DNA of 64,000 bases from Acidimicrobiaceae bacterium (GTDB taxonomy: Bacteria; Actinomycetota; Acidimicrobiia; Acidimicrobiales; Ilumatobacteraceae): assembly GCA_947447175.1 (NCBI GenBank), contig CANFIM010000001.1, forward strand, positions 21,964 to 85,963. The letters are read 5' to 3'. The notes beneath the pieces are model-generated. The model was given only the letters and a program-made list of their open reading frames with translations. It had not been told where the DNA came from and did not search any database. Made by a program: the position numbers and the translations under genes. Shown here piece after piece: positions 1 to 9,385 of this stretch (within the stretch, counting starts at the first letter, position 1; each line of letters opens with the position of its first letter).

Positions 1-781
1 ATAGTTCGAACGTGTCGCCGACGGCAATGGTGCCTGTCTTGGTGACCATTGCATAGATGCGACTGAAGTCGCCACGCTCGTGGCTCATGCGCATGAAGTC
101 GCCGTTAGTGAACCAGTCTTTGTTCTGCTTGCACGGAATGGCATAGGCCGTCATGAATCCGCGAACATCGCCGATACGAAAGTGCGCGCCGGGCCGAAAT
201 GCTTCGGCAGGAATTCCGCTCACCGTAATATTTTCGCCGGCATAGCCAGGCGCAATTGGGTGACCTTCAGTTTGCAGTTTTTCGAGTGCGTCGGTGCTCC
301 AAATACACAACGCTTGCCACGGGCGTCCGTGGTGCGCACGTGCACTTTGCACGTCGCCTTCTACGCCCTTCCAGCCAATCGTTGCGCTGTCGATCGGCTT
401 CTTCGGTAAGCCCTTTGAAGCATGAAGGTGCGCAACCGTTCCGACATGTTCAACGCTTAGCAAACGCATGGTGGGGAAGAAGCGCCACATAGCTGCCAAC
501 AAAGCCTCCACTTGTTGTGGAACCAACTCGGCGTATTTCGCCACCAATGCATCACCTGTTGCAACAAAAGCCGTATCGACATTTTCTAACGAGGGGAGAG
601 CAATGCCACCTAGTGATGCAACTTCGGCAAGAAAGCCTCGTGCACCTGCAAGCCAACCATCGGGAATTGATGACTCGTGTGCATGATGTTGCCAAATGGC
701 GGTGAAGTTTGCGATGGTGCGCTGCGCATCGGTGGCCGAGTACTTGTAGTTGCCTACCGTGACGGATTCAGCGCGTGCCAT
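1..781 (-). CDS. MOSC domain-containing protein (3' end truncated by window edge)
   Basis: Open minus-strand frame from ATG at 781 (MARAESVTVGNYKYSATDAQRTIANF...GYAGENITVSGIPAEAFRPGAHFRIGDVRGFMTAYAIPCKQ) to the window edge; not in the ORF track because it has no stop. GENITVSG resembles the MOSC signature. Confidence 0.8.
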   Translation of the reverse strand, partial: MARAESVTVGNYKYSATDAQRTIANFTAIWQHHAHESSIPDGWLAGARGFLAEVASLGGIALPSLENVDTAFVATGDALVAKYAELVPQQVEALLAAMWRFFPTMRLLSVEHVGTVAHLHASKGLPKKPIDSATIGWKGVEGDVQSARAHHGRPWQALCIWSTDALEKLQTEGHPIAPGYAGENITVSGIPAEAFRPGAHFRIGDVRGFMTAYAIPCKQNKDWFTNGDFMRMSHERGDFSRIYAMVTKTGTIAVGDTFEL

Positions 782-787
782 GTGTGA

Positions 788-797
788 AGCCTACGCT
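788..797. promoter_or_regulatory. Candidate bidirectional -10 element (MOSC gene / rnhB)
   Basis: AGCCTACGCT: plus TACGCT (N7 to ATG 805), minus TAGGCT (N6 to ATG 781), sharing the TA. Confidence 0.6.
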
Positions 798-804
798 TCA
801 TGCA

Positions 805-1428
805 ATGGCTCGTCCCGTTCCCACACTCGATACCGAACGCGAATTGTTTGCCAGTGGTGTGCGCATTGTTGCTGGTATGGACGAAGTGGGCAGAGGTGCG
901 ATCGCCGGCCCCGTGATGATTGGCGTCGTGGCCGTTGATGCAAACGTGGTCACAGTGCCCGAAGGGCTTGCTGACTCGAAGTTAATGACAGCAAAACGTC
1001 GTGAGGCAATGGTGCCCACGGTGCACGAATGGGCAGTTGCATACGCCACTGGTTCTGCCACCGCGGCTGAGGTTGACAAGTTCGGCATCATGGCAGCAAT
1101 GTCTCTCGCCGGCAGTCGTGCACTCGCCGCGCTCGGCGTGAAGCCCGACATCATCATTCTCGACGGCAACACGTCATTCTTAAAAGAAGAACAAGATGGT
1201 CCGCGCATCATCACGCAAGTGAAGGCCGACCAGAACTGTGCGTGCGTGTCTGCTGCCAGCGTGATCGCAAAAGTGGAACGCGATGCGCTGATGACTGAAT
1301 TGCACGAGCAATTCCCGCATTACGGCTGGAATGGCAACAAGGGCTACGGCGCAGCAGTGCACACCGATGCAATCAAAACTCATGGCGTCACCGACTTGCA
1401 TCGCAAGTCGTGGAACCTGGGCGTGTAA
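805..1428 (+). CDS. rnhB: Ribonuclease HII
   Basis: VAGMDEVGRGAIAGPVMIGVV, DSKLMTAKRRE and VKADQNCACVSAASVIAKVERD motifs; start placed at ATG 805 (track gives GTG 775). Confidence 0.93.
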   Translation: MARPVPTLDTERELFASGVRIVAGMDEVGRGAIAGPVMIGVVAVDANVVTVPEGLADSKLMTAKRREAMVPTVHEWAVAYATGSATAAEVDKFGIMAAMSLAGSRALAALGVKPDIIILDGNTSFLKEEQDGPRIITQVKADQNCACVSAASVIAKVERDALMTELHEQFPHYGWNGNKGYGAAVHTDAIKTHGVTDLHRKSWNLGV

Positions 1429-1457
1429 CACCCCGCAAGCGAGGCGAACAGTGGGTC

Positions 1458-2699
1458 TTAGGAGACCTTGATGTCCTTGAATGGTGAACGTGAGTCGATG
1501 CCTGGTTCTTTTGGAAGACCGAGCACGCGCTCACCAACGATGTTGCGCATCACTTCGTCTGAACCACCTGCGATACGAAGACCTGGTGTGCCGAGGACGA
1601 AGTTTGCCCATGCGTAGGTGCCCCACTCGCCGCTGTCTGCGATGAGCTTTGGTCCGAGCACATGTGAAAGGAACTTCACAAGACGAGCCTGGTTGTTCAC
1701 CAACACCATCTTGCCGATGGAGCCTTCTGGCCCGGGCAACTGGCCAGCCTTTGCCTTTGCCGTGGTGCGCTGTGCATTCATGTTTGCAATGCGGTAGTTC
1801 ATCACGATGTCAGCAAGCTGGTTGCGAATGAGGGGGTCTTTGTTGAGGCCGTAGTACTCAACCATTGCAATCACGCGTGTGAGCAAGTTGTTGTCGCCCG
1901 AGTTGTTGGTGCCGATTGATGCACGCTCGTTCATGAGTGTTGTGAGTGCAACATTCCAACCATTGTTGATGTCGCCCAAACGCATGTCGTCTTTTACGCG
2001 AACTTCATTGAAGAAGATTTCGTTGAAGCTTGCGCCACCAGTCATTTGCTTAAGAGGACGCACTTCAACGTTGGGGTCCTTGAAGTCGATGATGAAAGCG
2101 GTGAGACCCTTGTGCTTCGGAAGATCCCAGTCGGTACGGGTCATGATTTCGCCGATGTCTGAGTAGTGCGCACCAGTGGTCCACACTTTCTGACCGGTGA
2201 TAACCCACTCGTCGCCGTCTTTCACGGCTTTGGTGGTAAGTGATGCAAGGTCGGAACCTGCACCTGGCTCTGAGAACAACTGTGATGCAATCATTTCGCC
2301 GCGCCACAACTTCTTTACATACAACTCTTTTGCACGTGCTGAGCCGTGGTCGTAGATAGTTGGCGTCACCATGCCGAGGCTGATGGCAAATGCACTTTGG
2401 TCGGGCACGCGGAACTGTGATTCGAGTTGGCTGTATGCGCGATCGAACGATGGTGGCAATTCACGGCCGCCGTATTCCTTCGGACCACTGATCCAACCGA
2501 AGCCAGCATCGAACTTCTTCTGGCGCCACTTCTTTGCTTCTTCGGCGTTGTCAGCTTCTTGCTGACGATCCTTTTCGCGGTAGAAGTTGTCGGAGCCTTC
2601 GCCCCACACAAATGCTTTTTCTACACCGCGACGTTCGACGTTGGCTTCGAGGAATGCAAGTGCTTCCTTCTCGAATTCTGCGAGCGTGATATCAGCCAT
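1458..2699 (-). CDS. Acyl-CoA dehydrogenase
   Basis: SEPGAGSDLASLTTKAVKDGDEWVITGQKVWTTGA and C-terminal GGSDEVMRNIVGERVLGLP. Confidence 0.93.
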   Translation of the reverse strand: MADITLAEFEKEALAFLEANVERRGVEKAFVWGEGSDNFYREKDRQQEADNAEEAKKWRQKKFDAGFGWISGPKEYGGRELPPSFDRAYSQLESQFRVPDQSAFAISLGMVTPTIYDHGSARAKELYVKKLWRGEMIASQLFSEPGAGSDLASLTTKAVKDGDEWVITGQKVWTTGAHYSDIGEIMTRTDWDLPKHKGLTAFIIDFKDPNVEVRPLKQMTGGASFNEIFFNEVRVKDDMRLGDINNGWNVALTTLMNERASIGTNNSGDNNLLTRVIAMVEYYGLNKDPLIRNQLADIVMNYRIANMNAQRTTAKAKAGQLPGPEGSIGKMVLVNNQARLVKFLSHVLGPKLIADSGEWGTYAWANFVLGTPGLRIAGGSDEVMRNIVGERVLGLPKEPGIDSRSPFKDIKVS

Positions 2700-2834
2700 G
2701 TGGATTCCCCCTAGTGAGACCCGAAGGTCGTGTACCGATTGGGAAATACCGTACCCCGAGGGGGGTGAAAATTGCTAAGTGAAGTTGGCGTGAAACAGGT
2801 CATGAGCGGCCCGAGTTGACTAGCGTGGAGCCCT

Positions 2835-3293
2835 ATGGGACAGCCAGTGGCAGTAGAGCAAAAGGTTGGCGGTACTTCCGCCATTATTCGATTTGAGACC
2901 AATCGTTCTCTCACCGGTATGGGTCACGAGCGCTTCACCAGCGCAGCCGAGGCCAAGGGCCCTCGCCCCGCAGCCGTAGTGGCGCGTCGTTTGTTTGAAT
3001 CTGGCCAGGTTTCCTGGGTGCACGTGTACGGCAACATCGTCACCGTGCAGTTGTCGTCTGGTGCTTCGCAGTCGGGTCTCGATGACATCGTTCGCGATCT
3101 CTATCAGTATTGGAAGCCGGGCATGACCCCTCCGACACTGGAAGAACTTCTTGCCAACATGCCAGCCGAAGCAGCTCCTGCTGCCGACGCACCAGCTGGC
3201 GACGCTGCATCTGGTCTCGACCCTCGCGTGCCTGCTCACTTGTGGGAGCGCAGCCGTCTTGGCCGCGAGCGCTGGCTAGCCAAGCAGGGCTAA
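2835..3293 (+). CDS. Conserved protein, possibly Nfu/NifU N-terminal-like domain
   Basis: FETNRSLTGMGHERFTSAAEAK...VVARRLFESGQVSWVHVYGNIVTVQLSS resembles the Nfu N-terminal domain; weak family call. Confidence 0.5.
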   Translation: MGQPVAVEQKVGGTSAIIRFETNRSLTGMGHERFTSAAEAKGPRPAAVVARRLFESGQVSWVHVYGNIVTVQLSSGASQSGLDDIVRDLYQYWKPGMTPPTLEELLANMPAEAAPAADAPAGDAASGLDPRVPAHLWERSRLGRERWLAKQG

Positions 3294-3324
3294 CTGTTGC
3301 GGGTGCGGAGCGCCTGAGAACATA

Positions 3325-3338
3325 CGAACACCTGTTCG
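3325..3338. promoter_or_regulatory. SOS (LexA) box upstream of imuA'
   Basis: Palindrome CGAACA-CC-TGTTCG, matching the actinobacterial CGAACANNTGTTCG-type SOS box, 15 nt before the ATG. Confidence 0.85.
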
Positions 3339-3353
3339 CTACGATGCCTCCCT

Positions 3354-4022
3354 ATGGGGCAGGCACTTCTTCCAGATCTGGCGCATCGCAAGTTGGCGGG
3401 CGTTGAAACAGGGGCAGATTTTGCACAACGCCATGCCCAACGTGCTGCAGGTGGTGTGGGGCCGTTGCCCGTTACTGAAGTGTTGCAACCGTTGTTTGGT
3501 GGCGCCGGCTTCGAGCGTGGCCACATCTATGGCATTGCAGGTGAAGCACCGTTGTCGTTGTTGTTTGCATTGGTTGCGCGCGGCACTGCCGATGGATCGT
3601 GGCTTGCGTTAGTCAATCTGCAACGGGCAGGGCTGTTGTCGGCACACGAACACGGTGTGGCGTTGCAGCGCACCGTGTGTGTTGATGTTGCTGCAGGTAC
3701 ACAGTGGTCGCACGTTGTGGGCGCATTGGTTGATGGTTTCGATTTTGTTGTTGTGTCGTCGCCAGTGTGTTCGGTGAATGAAGCGCGTCGCATTACTGCG
3801 CGAGTAAAAGCGCAGGGTTCTGTGTTGTTGGTGTTGGGCAAGCCAGGCGCGTTCGATGTCGACGCCACGTTTGCTGCACACACCGTGCAATGGCAGTTCG
3901 ATACCTATGCATCTGCGCGCACCGTCGATGTGGAAGCACATGGCAGGCGCGTATATGGCACTCGTTCGTGTCGCGTGCAGTTGCCCGCCGCAACAGGTGC
4001 AGTGTGCGGAGTCGTGTCGTGA
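3354..4022 (+). CDS. ImuA'-like RecA-fold mutagenesis accessory protein
   Basis: LPVTEVLQPLFGGAGFERGHIYGIAGEAPLSLLFALVA, SOS box upstream, 4-nt overlap with imuB. Confidence 0.75.
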   Translation: MGQALLPDLAHRKLAGVETGADFAQRHAQRAAGGVGPLPVTEVLQPLFGGAGFERGHIYGIAGEAPLSLLFALVARGTADGSWLALVNLQRAGLLSAHEHGVALQRTVCVDVAAGTQWSHVVGALVDGFDFVVVSSPVCSVNEARRITARVKAQGSVLLVLGKPGAFDVDATFAAHTVQWQFDTYASARTVDVEAHGRRVYGTRSCRVQLPAATGAVCGVVS

Positions 4023-5482
4023 CACGTTCCATTGTTGTGGTGTTTCCGCAATGGATGCAGCAACACGGTGTTTTGGGTGAAGAACATGCGTTTACCCAGT
4101 TCGAACATGTGGTGCGTGCCATCAGCGATGTGTCGCCGTTGGTGGAAGTGGAAAGTCTCGGCACCATCATCGTTGCGGCACGCGGTCCATCGCGATATTT
4201 CGGTGGCGATGTTGCGGTGGCACAACACATACACAACGTGTGCACAGGTGTGGCTAGCGATTCGGCGTTTGGTGTGGGCGTTGCTGGCTCGCGGTTCGCT
4301 GCCGCAGCTGCGGCGCATATTGCACAATCGCGGGGCACCCCGTGTGTGATTGAAGAAAGCATTACTGGTGAATTCATTGATGCCATTCCGGTGTCGTCGC
4401 TCTCGCGCATTGGCGGAGTTGCCAACGACACGGTTGATCTTCTGCAACGCCTTGGGCTGCGGGTGTGCTCGGCAGTGCGTGCGGTGGGTGAGGCGTCGCT
4501 CATTGATCGTTTTGGTATTGAAGGTAAGCGTGTGCATGCGTTGGTGTCGGGTGGGGAAGTGCGCCACTTTGCGCCGGGCACGCCCCCTTCAGATTTCACG
4601 CGCGTGGTTGAGTTTGAATCACCACTCACCAGTTCGGCGCACGTGGTGGCCATGTCGCACGATGTTGTTTCCGAATTGGTAAATGCCGTGTCTGGGTATG
4701 GCCAGCAATGTGTGCGCATGCTCATCACGTGCGAAACCGATCATGCAGAGAACGTGTCGCGTATCTGGGGTGAGCCGCATGGGTTTGGTGTTGCGGCGTT
4801 GTCGCAACGTTTGCTGTATCAACTCGATGGGTGGCTCACCGATGTCAACGCAGTTGCCGATGCACCCACCAGTGGCATTGTGCGTGTGCGGTTCGAACCG
4901 TTGGAATGCAGAGAAGTGCTCAGTGTGCAGCCCTTGTTGTGGGGCGGCAGCCAGGAAAACATCGAGCGTGCTGCACGCGCAGTGGTTATGGCCATGGCTG
5001 CTGGTGATGATGTGCAGGTGAGCGTGCCGCGATGGGAAGGTGGTCGCGATGTTGCCACGGTGTATGCGCGCGTGCCGCTCTCGCTGGTTGATATCACCGA
5101 TATGCGTGATGCCGAACAACGAGTCAGTGTGGGTGCAGGTGTGGCGCGTGATTGGAGTGGTTCTATTCCGCGGCCATCGCCGGCCTCGGTGGCAAGTACG
5201 CCGAAAGAGATTGCAGTGTGTGATGCACAGGGAAATGCAGTCAGCGTTACTGCCCGGCACGAACTCACTACGGCGCCAGCTGTGGTGAGTGTGGGTGGCA
5301 CCGAGTATCGAGTGCTGCGTGTTGCAGGGCCGTGGCCCGTGGAAGAGCGATGGTGGGATACCCGCCGTAAGCGCCGGCATGTGCGCATGCAGGCACTGGT
5401 GCGTCATCCGCGCGGAGGTACAGGTGTGTTTTTGTTGGGGCTAGAGCATCAAACATGGACACTGCTTGCCCGCTACGACTAG
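4019..5482 (+). CDS. imuB: ImuB-like Y-family DNA polymerase homologue
   Basis: Starts GTG 4019 overlapping the imuA' stop (GTGA); Y-family-like SRYFGGD, RIGGVANDTVDLLQRLGLRV; lies between imuA' and dnaE2. Confidence 0.82.
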   Translation: MTRSIVVVFPQWMQQHGVLGEEHAFTQFEHVVRAISDVSPLVEVESLGTIIVAARGPSRYFGGDVAVAQHIHNVCTGVASDSAFGVGVAGSRFAAAAAAHIAQSRGTPCVIEESITGEFIDAIPVSSLSRIGGVANDTVDLLQRLGLRVCSAVRAVGEASLIDRFGIEGKRVHALVSGGEVRHFAPGTPPSDFTRVVEFESPLTSSAHVVAMSHDVVSELVNAVSGYGQQCVRMLITCETDHAENVSRIWGEPHGFGVAALSQRLLYQLDGWLTDVNAVADAPTSGIVRVRFEPLECREVLSVQPLLWGGSQENIERAARAVVMAMAAGDDVQVSVPRWEGGRDVATVYARVPLSLVDITDMRDAEQRVSVGAGVARDWSGSIPRPSPASVASTPKEIAVCDAQGNAVSVTARHELTTAPAVVSVGGTEYRVLRVAGPWPVEERWWDTRRKRRHVRMQALVRHPRGGTGVFLLGLEHQTWTLLARYD

Positions 5483-5503
5483 GTCATCACATAGTGTTGC
5501 GGT

Positions 5504-6046
5504 GTGAGCAACAGCGTTATCGAGCACATCATGCAAACGTTGCAATCGCATCACCCCATTGATCAACGCGAACGCGAGTCAATGGAAAAGTTCTTGGCAG
5601 TGGTGCCAACACTCATTGATGCGTGCAATGAAGAAGCAGATATGTCTCATGTGACTGCATCAGCGATTGTTGTGAGCGATGCAGGCAACAAAGTGGCGTT
5701 GCATTTACACAAACGACTCAACATGTGGCTGCAACCAGGTGGTCACATTGATGTGGGTGAAACACCAGCACAAGGTGCACTGCGTGAGGCAGTAGAAGAA
5801 ACCGGATTGCCTGTGCGCCATCACGCAGGTGACGGAGTGTTCTTTCATGTCGACACACACCCAGGGCCAAAAGGGCACACGCACTACGACCTGCGTTACC
5901 TGGTGCGTGCGCCGGAAGTGGCGCCGGCACCGCCCGAAGGCGAGAGCCAACAGGTGGCCTGGTTCGAGTGGGCAGAGGCTGAGGCAATTGCTGATATCGG
6001 CCTTTTGGGCGGATTGCAGGCCGCCAAAGCCTTACTGGGCTTGTAG
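5504..6046 (+). CDS. NUDIX hydrolase
   Basis: Nudix box GHIDVGETPAQGALREAVEETGL. Confidence 0.9.
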   Translation: MSNSVIEHIMQTLQSHHPIDQRERESMEKFLAVVPTLIDACNEEADMSHVTASAIVVSDAGNKVALHLHKRLNMWLQPGGHIDVGETPAQGALREAVEETGLPVRHHAGDGVFFHVDTHPGPKGHTHYDLRYLVRAPEVAPAPPEGESQQVAWFEWAEAEAIADIGLLGGLQAAKALLGL

Positions 6047-6061
6047 TCGCCTCTTTCTATA

Positions 6062-6075
6062 CGAACATATGTTCG
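6062..6075. promoter_or_regulatory. SOS (LexA) box upstream of dnaE2
   Basis: Perfect palindrome CGAACATATGTTCG, 13 nt before the ATG. Confidence 0.9.
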
Positions 6076-6088
6076 GTATCCTCGCCCT

Positions 6089-9000
6089 ATGGGGTTTACC
6101 AATCCGGCGATGCCGTGGAGCGAGTTAGAGGCACGTCTCTCGAATGGTCGCGCCCCGTCATCGGTGGCGTGGAATGGCGGCGGAGATGGTCCGGCATTGA
6201 GTGCCAAGCGTCAGCCATTTGAAACTGTTGTTTCGCGGGCGTCATCAGCAGTGCCGTATGCGGAGTTGCATTGCCGTTCCAACTTTTCATTTTTGGAAGG
6301 TGCGGCACACCCTGAAGAGTTGGCAGAAGTTGCTGCGTCATTGGGTTTATCAGCGTTAGCAATCACCGATCGCAACGGGCTGTACGGCATCGTGCGTTTT
6401 GCAGAAGCTGCACGTGCTGTGGGGTTGCCCACCATCTTTGGTGTCGAACTTGATTGCGTCAACATTCCTGCGTACACCACCGAGGGCAGCATCGTGCTGT
6501 TGTGTCGTGGTGCGCAGGGGTATGCGCACATGGCACGTGCAGTGAGCGAAGGGCAACTTGCGGGCAGCAAGGGCGCTCCTGTTTTTACATTCGCCACGGT
6601 GGGTGCAACGGTGCGCGATCAATGTGTAGTGCTCACGGGTGGCGCACAAGGAGCGGTGGTGCGTGCATTGGTAGAGCACGGCCCGGCTGAAGCAGAACGA
6701 ATGTTGCGCATATTGATTGATTCGTTTGGTGCGCGCAATGTGCTGGTGGAACTATGGGATCACGGCGACCCTATTGATGCAGTGCGTAATGACCAACTGG
6801 TGCAACTGGCTGCAATGCTCGATTTGGAGTGTGTGGCCACCAACAACGTTGCGTATGCAATGCCAGCACAGCATCGCTTGGCCACTGCACTCACGGCCGT
6901 GCGGCATCGTTGCGGGTTGAACGAGGTAGACCACTTGTTGCCACCCGCGGCTACTGCGTATTTGCGTTCAGGTGAAGAACAAGAACGCCGCTTTGCGCGG
7001 TACCCCGGCGTGGTGGAACGCACTGCAGAATTGGCACAAGAGATTGCTTTTGACCTTTCGTTGGTGGCGCCACAGTTGCCACCGTTTCCGTGCCCCGATG
7101 GCTTCACGGAAATGTCGTATCTGCGGCATCTGGTGCATGCGGGTGCGGTACATCGCTACGGAGACAAGCCTGAAAGCCAAGACGAAGATTTATCGTTGCG
7201 TGCGCGCGCATGGCGCACTATTGACCATGAATTAGAGATCATCGAAACACTTGGTTTTGCTGGCTATTTCTTGGTGGTGTGGGACATTGTGCGTTTCTGT
7301 GAAGAGCAGGGCATTTTGTGTCAAGGGCGCGGCAGTGCTGCCAACAGTGCGGTCTGTTTTTCATTAGGCATCACCAAAGCCGATGCCGTGTCGTTGGGTT
7401 TGTTGTTCGAGCGTTTCTTGTCGCCCGAGCGAGACGGACCGCCCGATATTGACATTGATATTGAAAGTGGTCGTCGCGAAGAAGTCATTCAATATGTGTA
7501 TGCACGCCACGGGCGTCATCATGCGGCGCAAGTTGCCAATGTCATCACCTATCGCTCGCGTTCGGCAGTGCGCGACATGGCGCGTGCATTGGGCTACTCA
7601 GCCAAACAGCAAGATTCGTGGAGCAAACAAGTAGATGCATGGGGCACTGTGTCTATTACGGCATCACAACGCGACCACAATATTCCCGACTTGGTGTTAG
7701 AGATGGCGGCCGAGGTGGAAAACATGCCGCGTCACTTGGGCATTCACTCGGGTGGCATGGTGATGTGTGATCGACCCATTGTGGAGGTGTGCCCGGTGGA
7801 GTGGGCGCGCATGGAAAACCGCAGTGTGCTGCAGTGGGACAAAGACGATTGCGCATCTATCGGTTTGGTGAAGTTCGACCTGTTGGGTTTGGGCATGTTG
7901 TCTGCGTTATCAAATGCTGTTGCATTTATTTCCGAACACCGTGGATACGAATTAGATCTCGCCACCATTCCGCAAGAAGACGATGTGTATGCCATGTTGT
8001 GCAGGGCCGACACGGTGGGTGTGTTCCAGGTGGAGTCACGCGCACAAATGTCTACGTTGCCTCGGTTGAAGCCGCGACGTTTTTACGACTTAGTAGTGGA
8101 GATTGCGCTCATTCGTCCTGGGCCTATTCAAGGTGGATCCGTGCATCCGTACATTCGTCGACGCAACGGACAAGAACCCATCACATATTTGCATCCACTC
8201 TTGGAAAACTCGTTGGGCAAAACACTGGGTGTGCCGTTGTTTCAAGAACAACTCATGCAAATGGCAATCGATGTTGCGGGCTTCACTGCAAGCGAGGCCG
8301 ACCAGTTGCGCCAAGCAATGGGTTCCAAGCGTTCGCAGGCACGCATGCAACGACTGAAGCAACGGCTATACGAGGGCATGGCAGAGCGCGGTATACGTGG
8401 CGACATTGCCGATGAAATCTTCATCAAAATGGCTGCGTTTGCCAACTACGGGTTTCCCGAAAGTCACTCGGTGAGCTTTGCCTACTTGGTGTATTCATCG
8501 TCGTACATCAAGTTGCACGAGCCCGCAGTGTTTTGTGCCGCATTGCTCAACGCACAACCCATGGGGTTTTGGTCGCCGCATACGTTGGTGCAAGATGCGC
8601 GTCGACACGGGGTGGTGGTGCACACGCCTGATATCAACCAGTCAAACGACCTTGCCATTTTGCAACCGTGTGCTGATTCATGTGGCGGGCTTGCAGTTCG
8701 ATTAGGCATTGGTTCTGTGCGGGGCATTGGTGCAGATCTTGCACGCATCATTGCGCAACGCCGGCCATATGAATCGATCGATCATGTGGTGCGCAATGTG
8801 CCCGAGCTATCGCGCAAACAAATTGAAGCTCTCGCCACTGCAGGGGCATTCACGGAAAGCTTCGGCGATGATCGCCGGCATGCACTGTGGGAGGCCGGTG
8901 CGCATGGTCATGGCAGCATCGAACACTTGCAAGGCGTGCTGGGATTGAACTCGCGGCCCACGTTGCCAGGCATGGAGCCAGTGGAAGAAGCGATTGCAGA

Positions 9001-9385
9001 TATTTGGGCCACGGGTATTTCTCCCGATGGTCACCCCACGGTGTTCATGCGCGAGCAACTCAGTGCCAAGGGCGTGCGCACTGCTGAGCAACTTGCGGCG
9101 GTGCCACATCAAGATCGTGTGTGGGTGGCTGGCATTGTTACGCATCGTCAGCGACCCATGAGCGCACGCGGCGCCACCTTCATCAGTTTGGAAGACGAAA
9201 CAGGGCTCATCAATGTGGTGTGTTCGAAGGGGTGTTGGGCACGACACCGCGCGGTGGCTCGTGATGCCACAGCATTGTTGGTGCGCGGCCGAGTGGAGTG
9301 TGCCAGTGGCGTAGTGAATGTTGTGGCCGAACAGTTGCTGCCGTTGTTTGCCCCGGTGGCAGTGCCTAGCCGCGATTTTCGTTAA
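6089..9385 (+). CDS. dnaE2: Error-prone DNA polymerase DnaE2/ImuC
   Basis: PHP domain (AELHCRSNFSFLEGAAHPEEL), catalytic PDIDIDIESGRREEVIQYVYARHG, C-terminal OB-fold region; 1098 aa. Confidence 0.95.
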   Translation: MGFTNPAMPWSELEARLSNGRAPSSVAWNGGGDGPALSAKRQPFETVVSRASSAVPYAELHCRSNFSFLEGAAHPEELAEVAASLGLSALAITDRNGLYGIVRFAEAARAVGLPTIFGVELDCVNIPAYTTEGSIVLLCRGAQGYAHMARAVSEGQLAGSKGAPVFTFATVGATVRDQCVVLTGGAQGAVVRALVEHGPAEAERMLRILIDSFGARNVLVELWDHGDPIDAVRNDQLVQLAAMLDLECVATNNVAYAMPAQHRLATALTAVRHRCGLNEVDHLLPPAATAYLRSGEEQERRFARYPGVVERTAELAQEIAFDLSLVAPQLPPFPCPDGFTEMSYLRHLVHAGAVHRYGDKPESQDEDLSLRARAWRTIDHELEIIETLGFAGYFLVVWDIVRFCEEQGILCQGRGSAANSAVCFSLGITKADAVSLGLLFERFLSPERDGPPDIDIDIESGRREEVIQYVYARHGRHHAAQVANVITYRSRSAVRDMARALGYSAKQQDSWSKQVDAWGTVSITASQRDHNIPDLVLEMAAEVENMPRHLGIHSGGMVMCDRPIVEVCPVEWARMENRSVLQWDKDDCASIGLVKFDLLGLGMLSALSNAVAFISEHRGYELDLATIPQEDDVYAMLCRADTVGVFQVESRAQMSTLPRLKPRRFYDLVVEIALIRPGPIQGGSVHPYIRRRNGQEPITYLHPLLENSLGKTLGVPLFQEQLMQMAIDVAGFTASEADQLRQAMGSKRSQARMQRLKQRLYEGMAERGIRGDIADEIFIKMAAFANYGFPESHSVSFAYLVYSSSYIKLHEPAVFCAALLNAQPMGFWSPHTLVQDARRHGVVVHTPDINQSNDLAILQPCADSCGGLAVRLGIGSVRGIGADLARIIAQRRPYESIDHVVRNVPELSRKQIEALATAGAFTESFGDDRRHALWEAGAHGHGSIEHLQGVLGLNSRPTLPGMEPVEEAIADIWATGISPDGHPTVFMREQLSAKGVRTAEQLAAVPHQDRVWVAGIVTHRQRPMSARGATFISLEDETGLINVVCSKGCWARHRAVARDATALLVRGRVECASGVVNVVAEQLLPLFAPVAVPSRDFR

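Noticed and set aside
3793-5407. Several 200-311 aa minus-strand ORFs opposite imuA'/imuB
   Set aside because: Antisense to a well-supported SOS operon; composition (Thr/Arg/His-rich) typical of reverse-frame translation.
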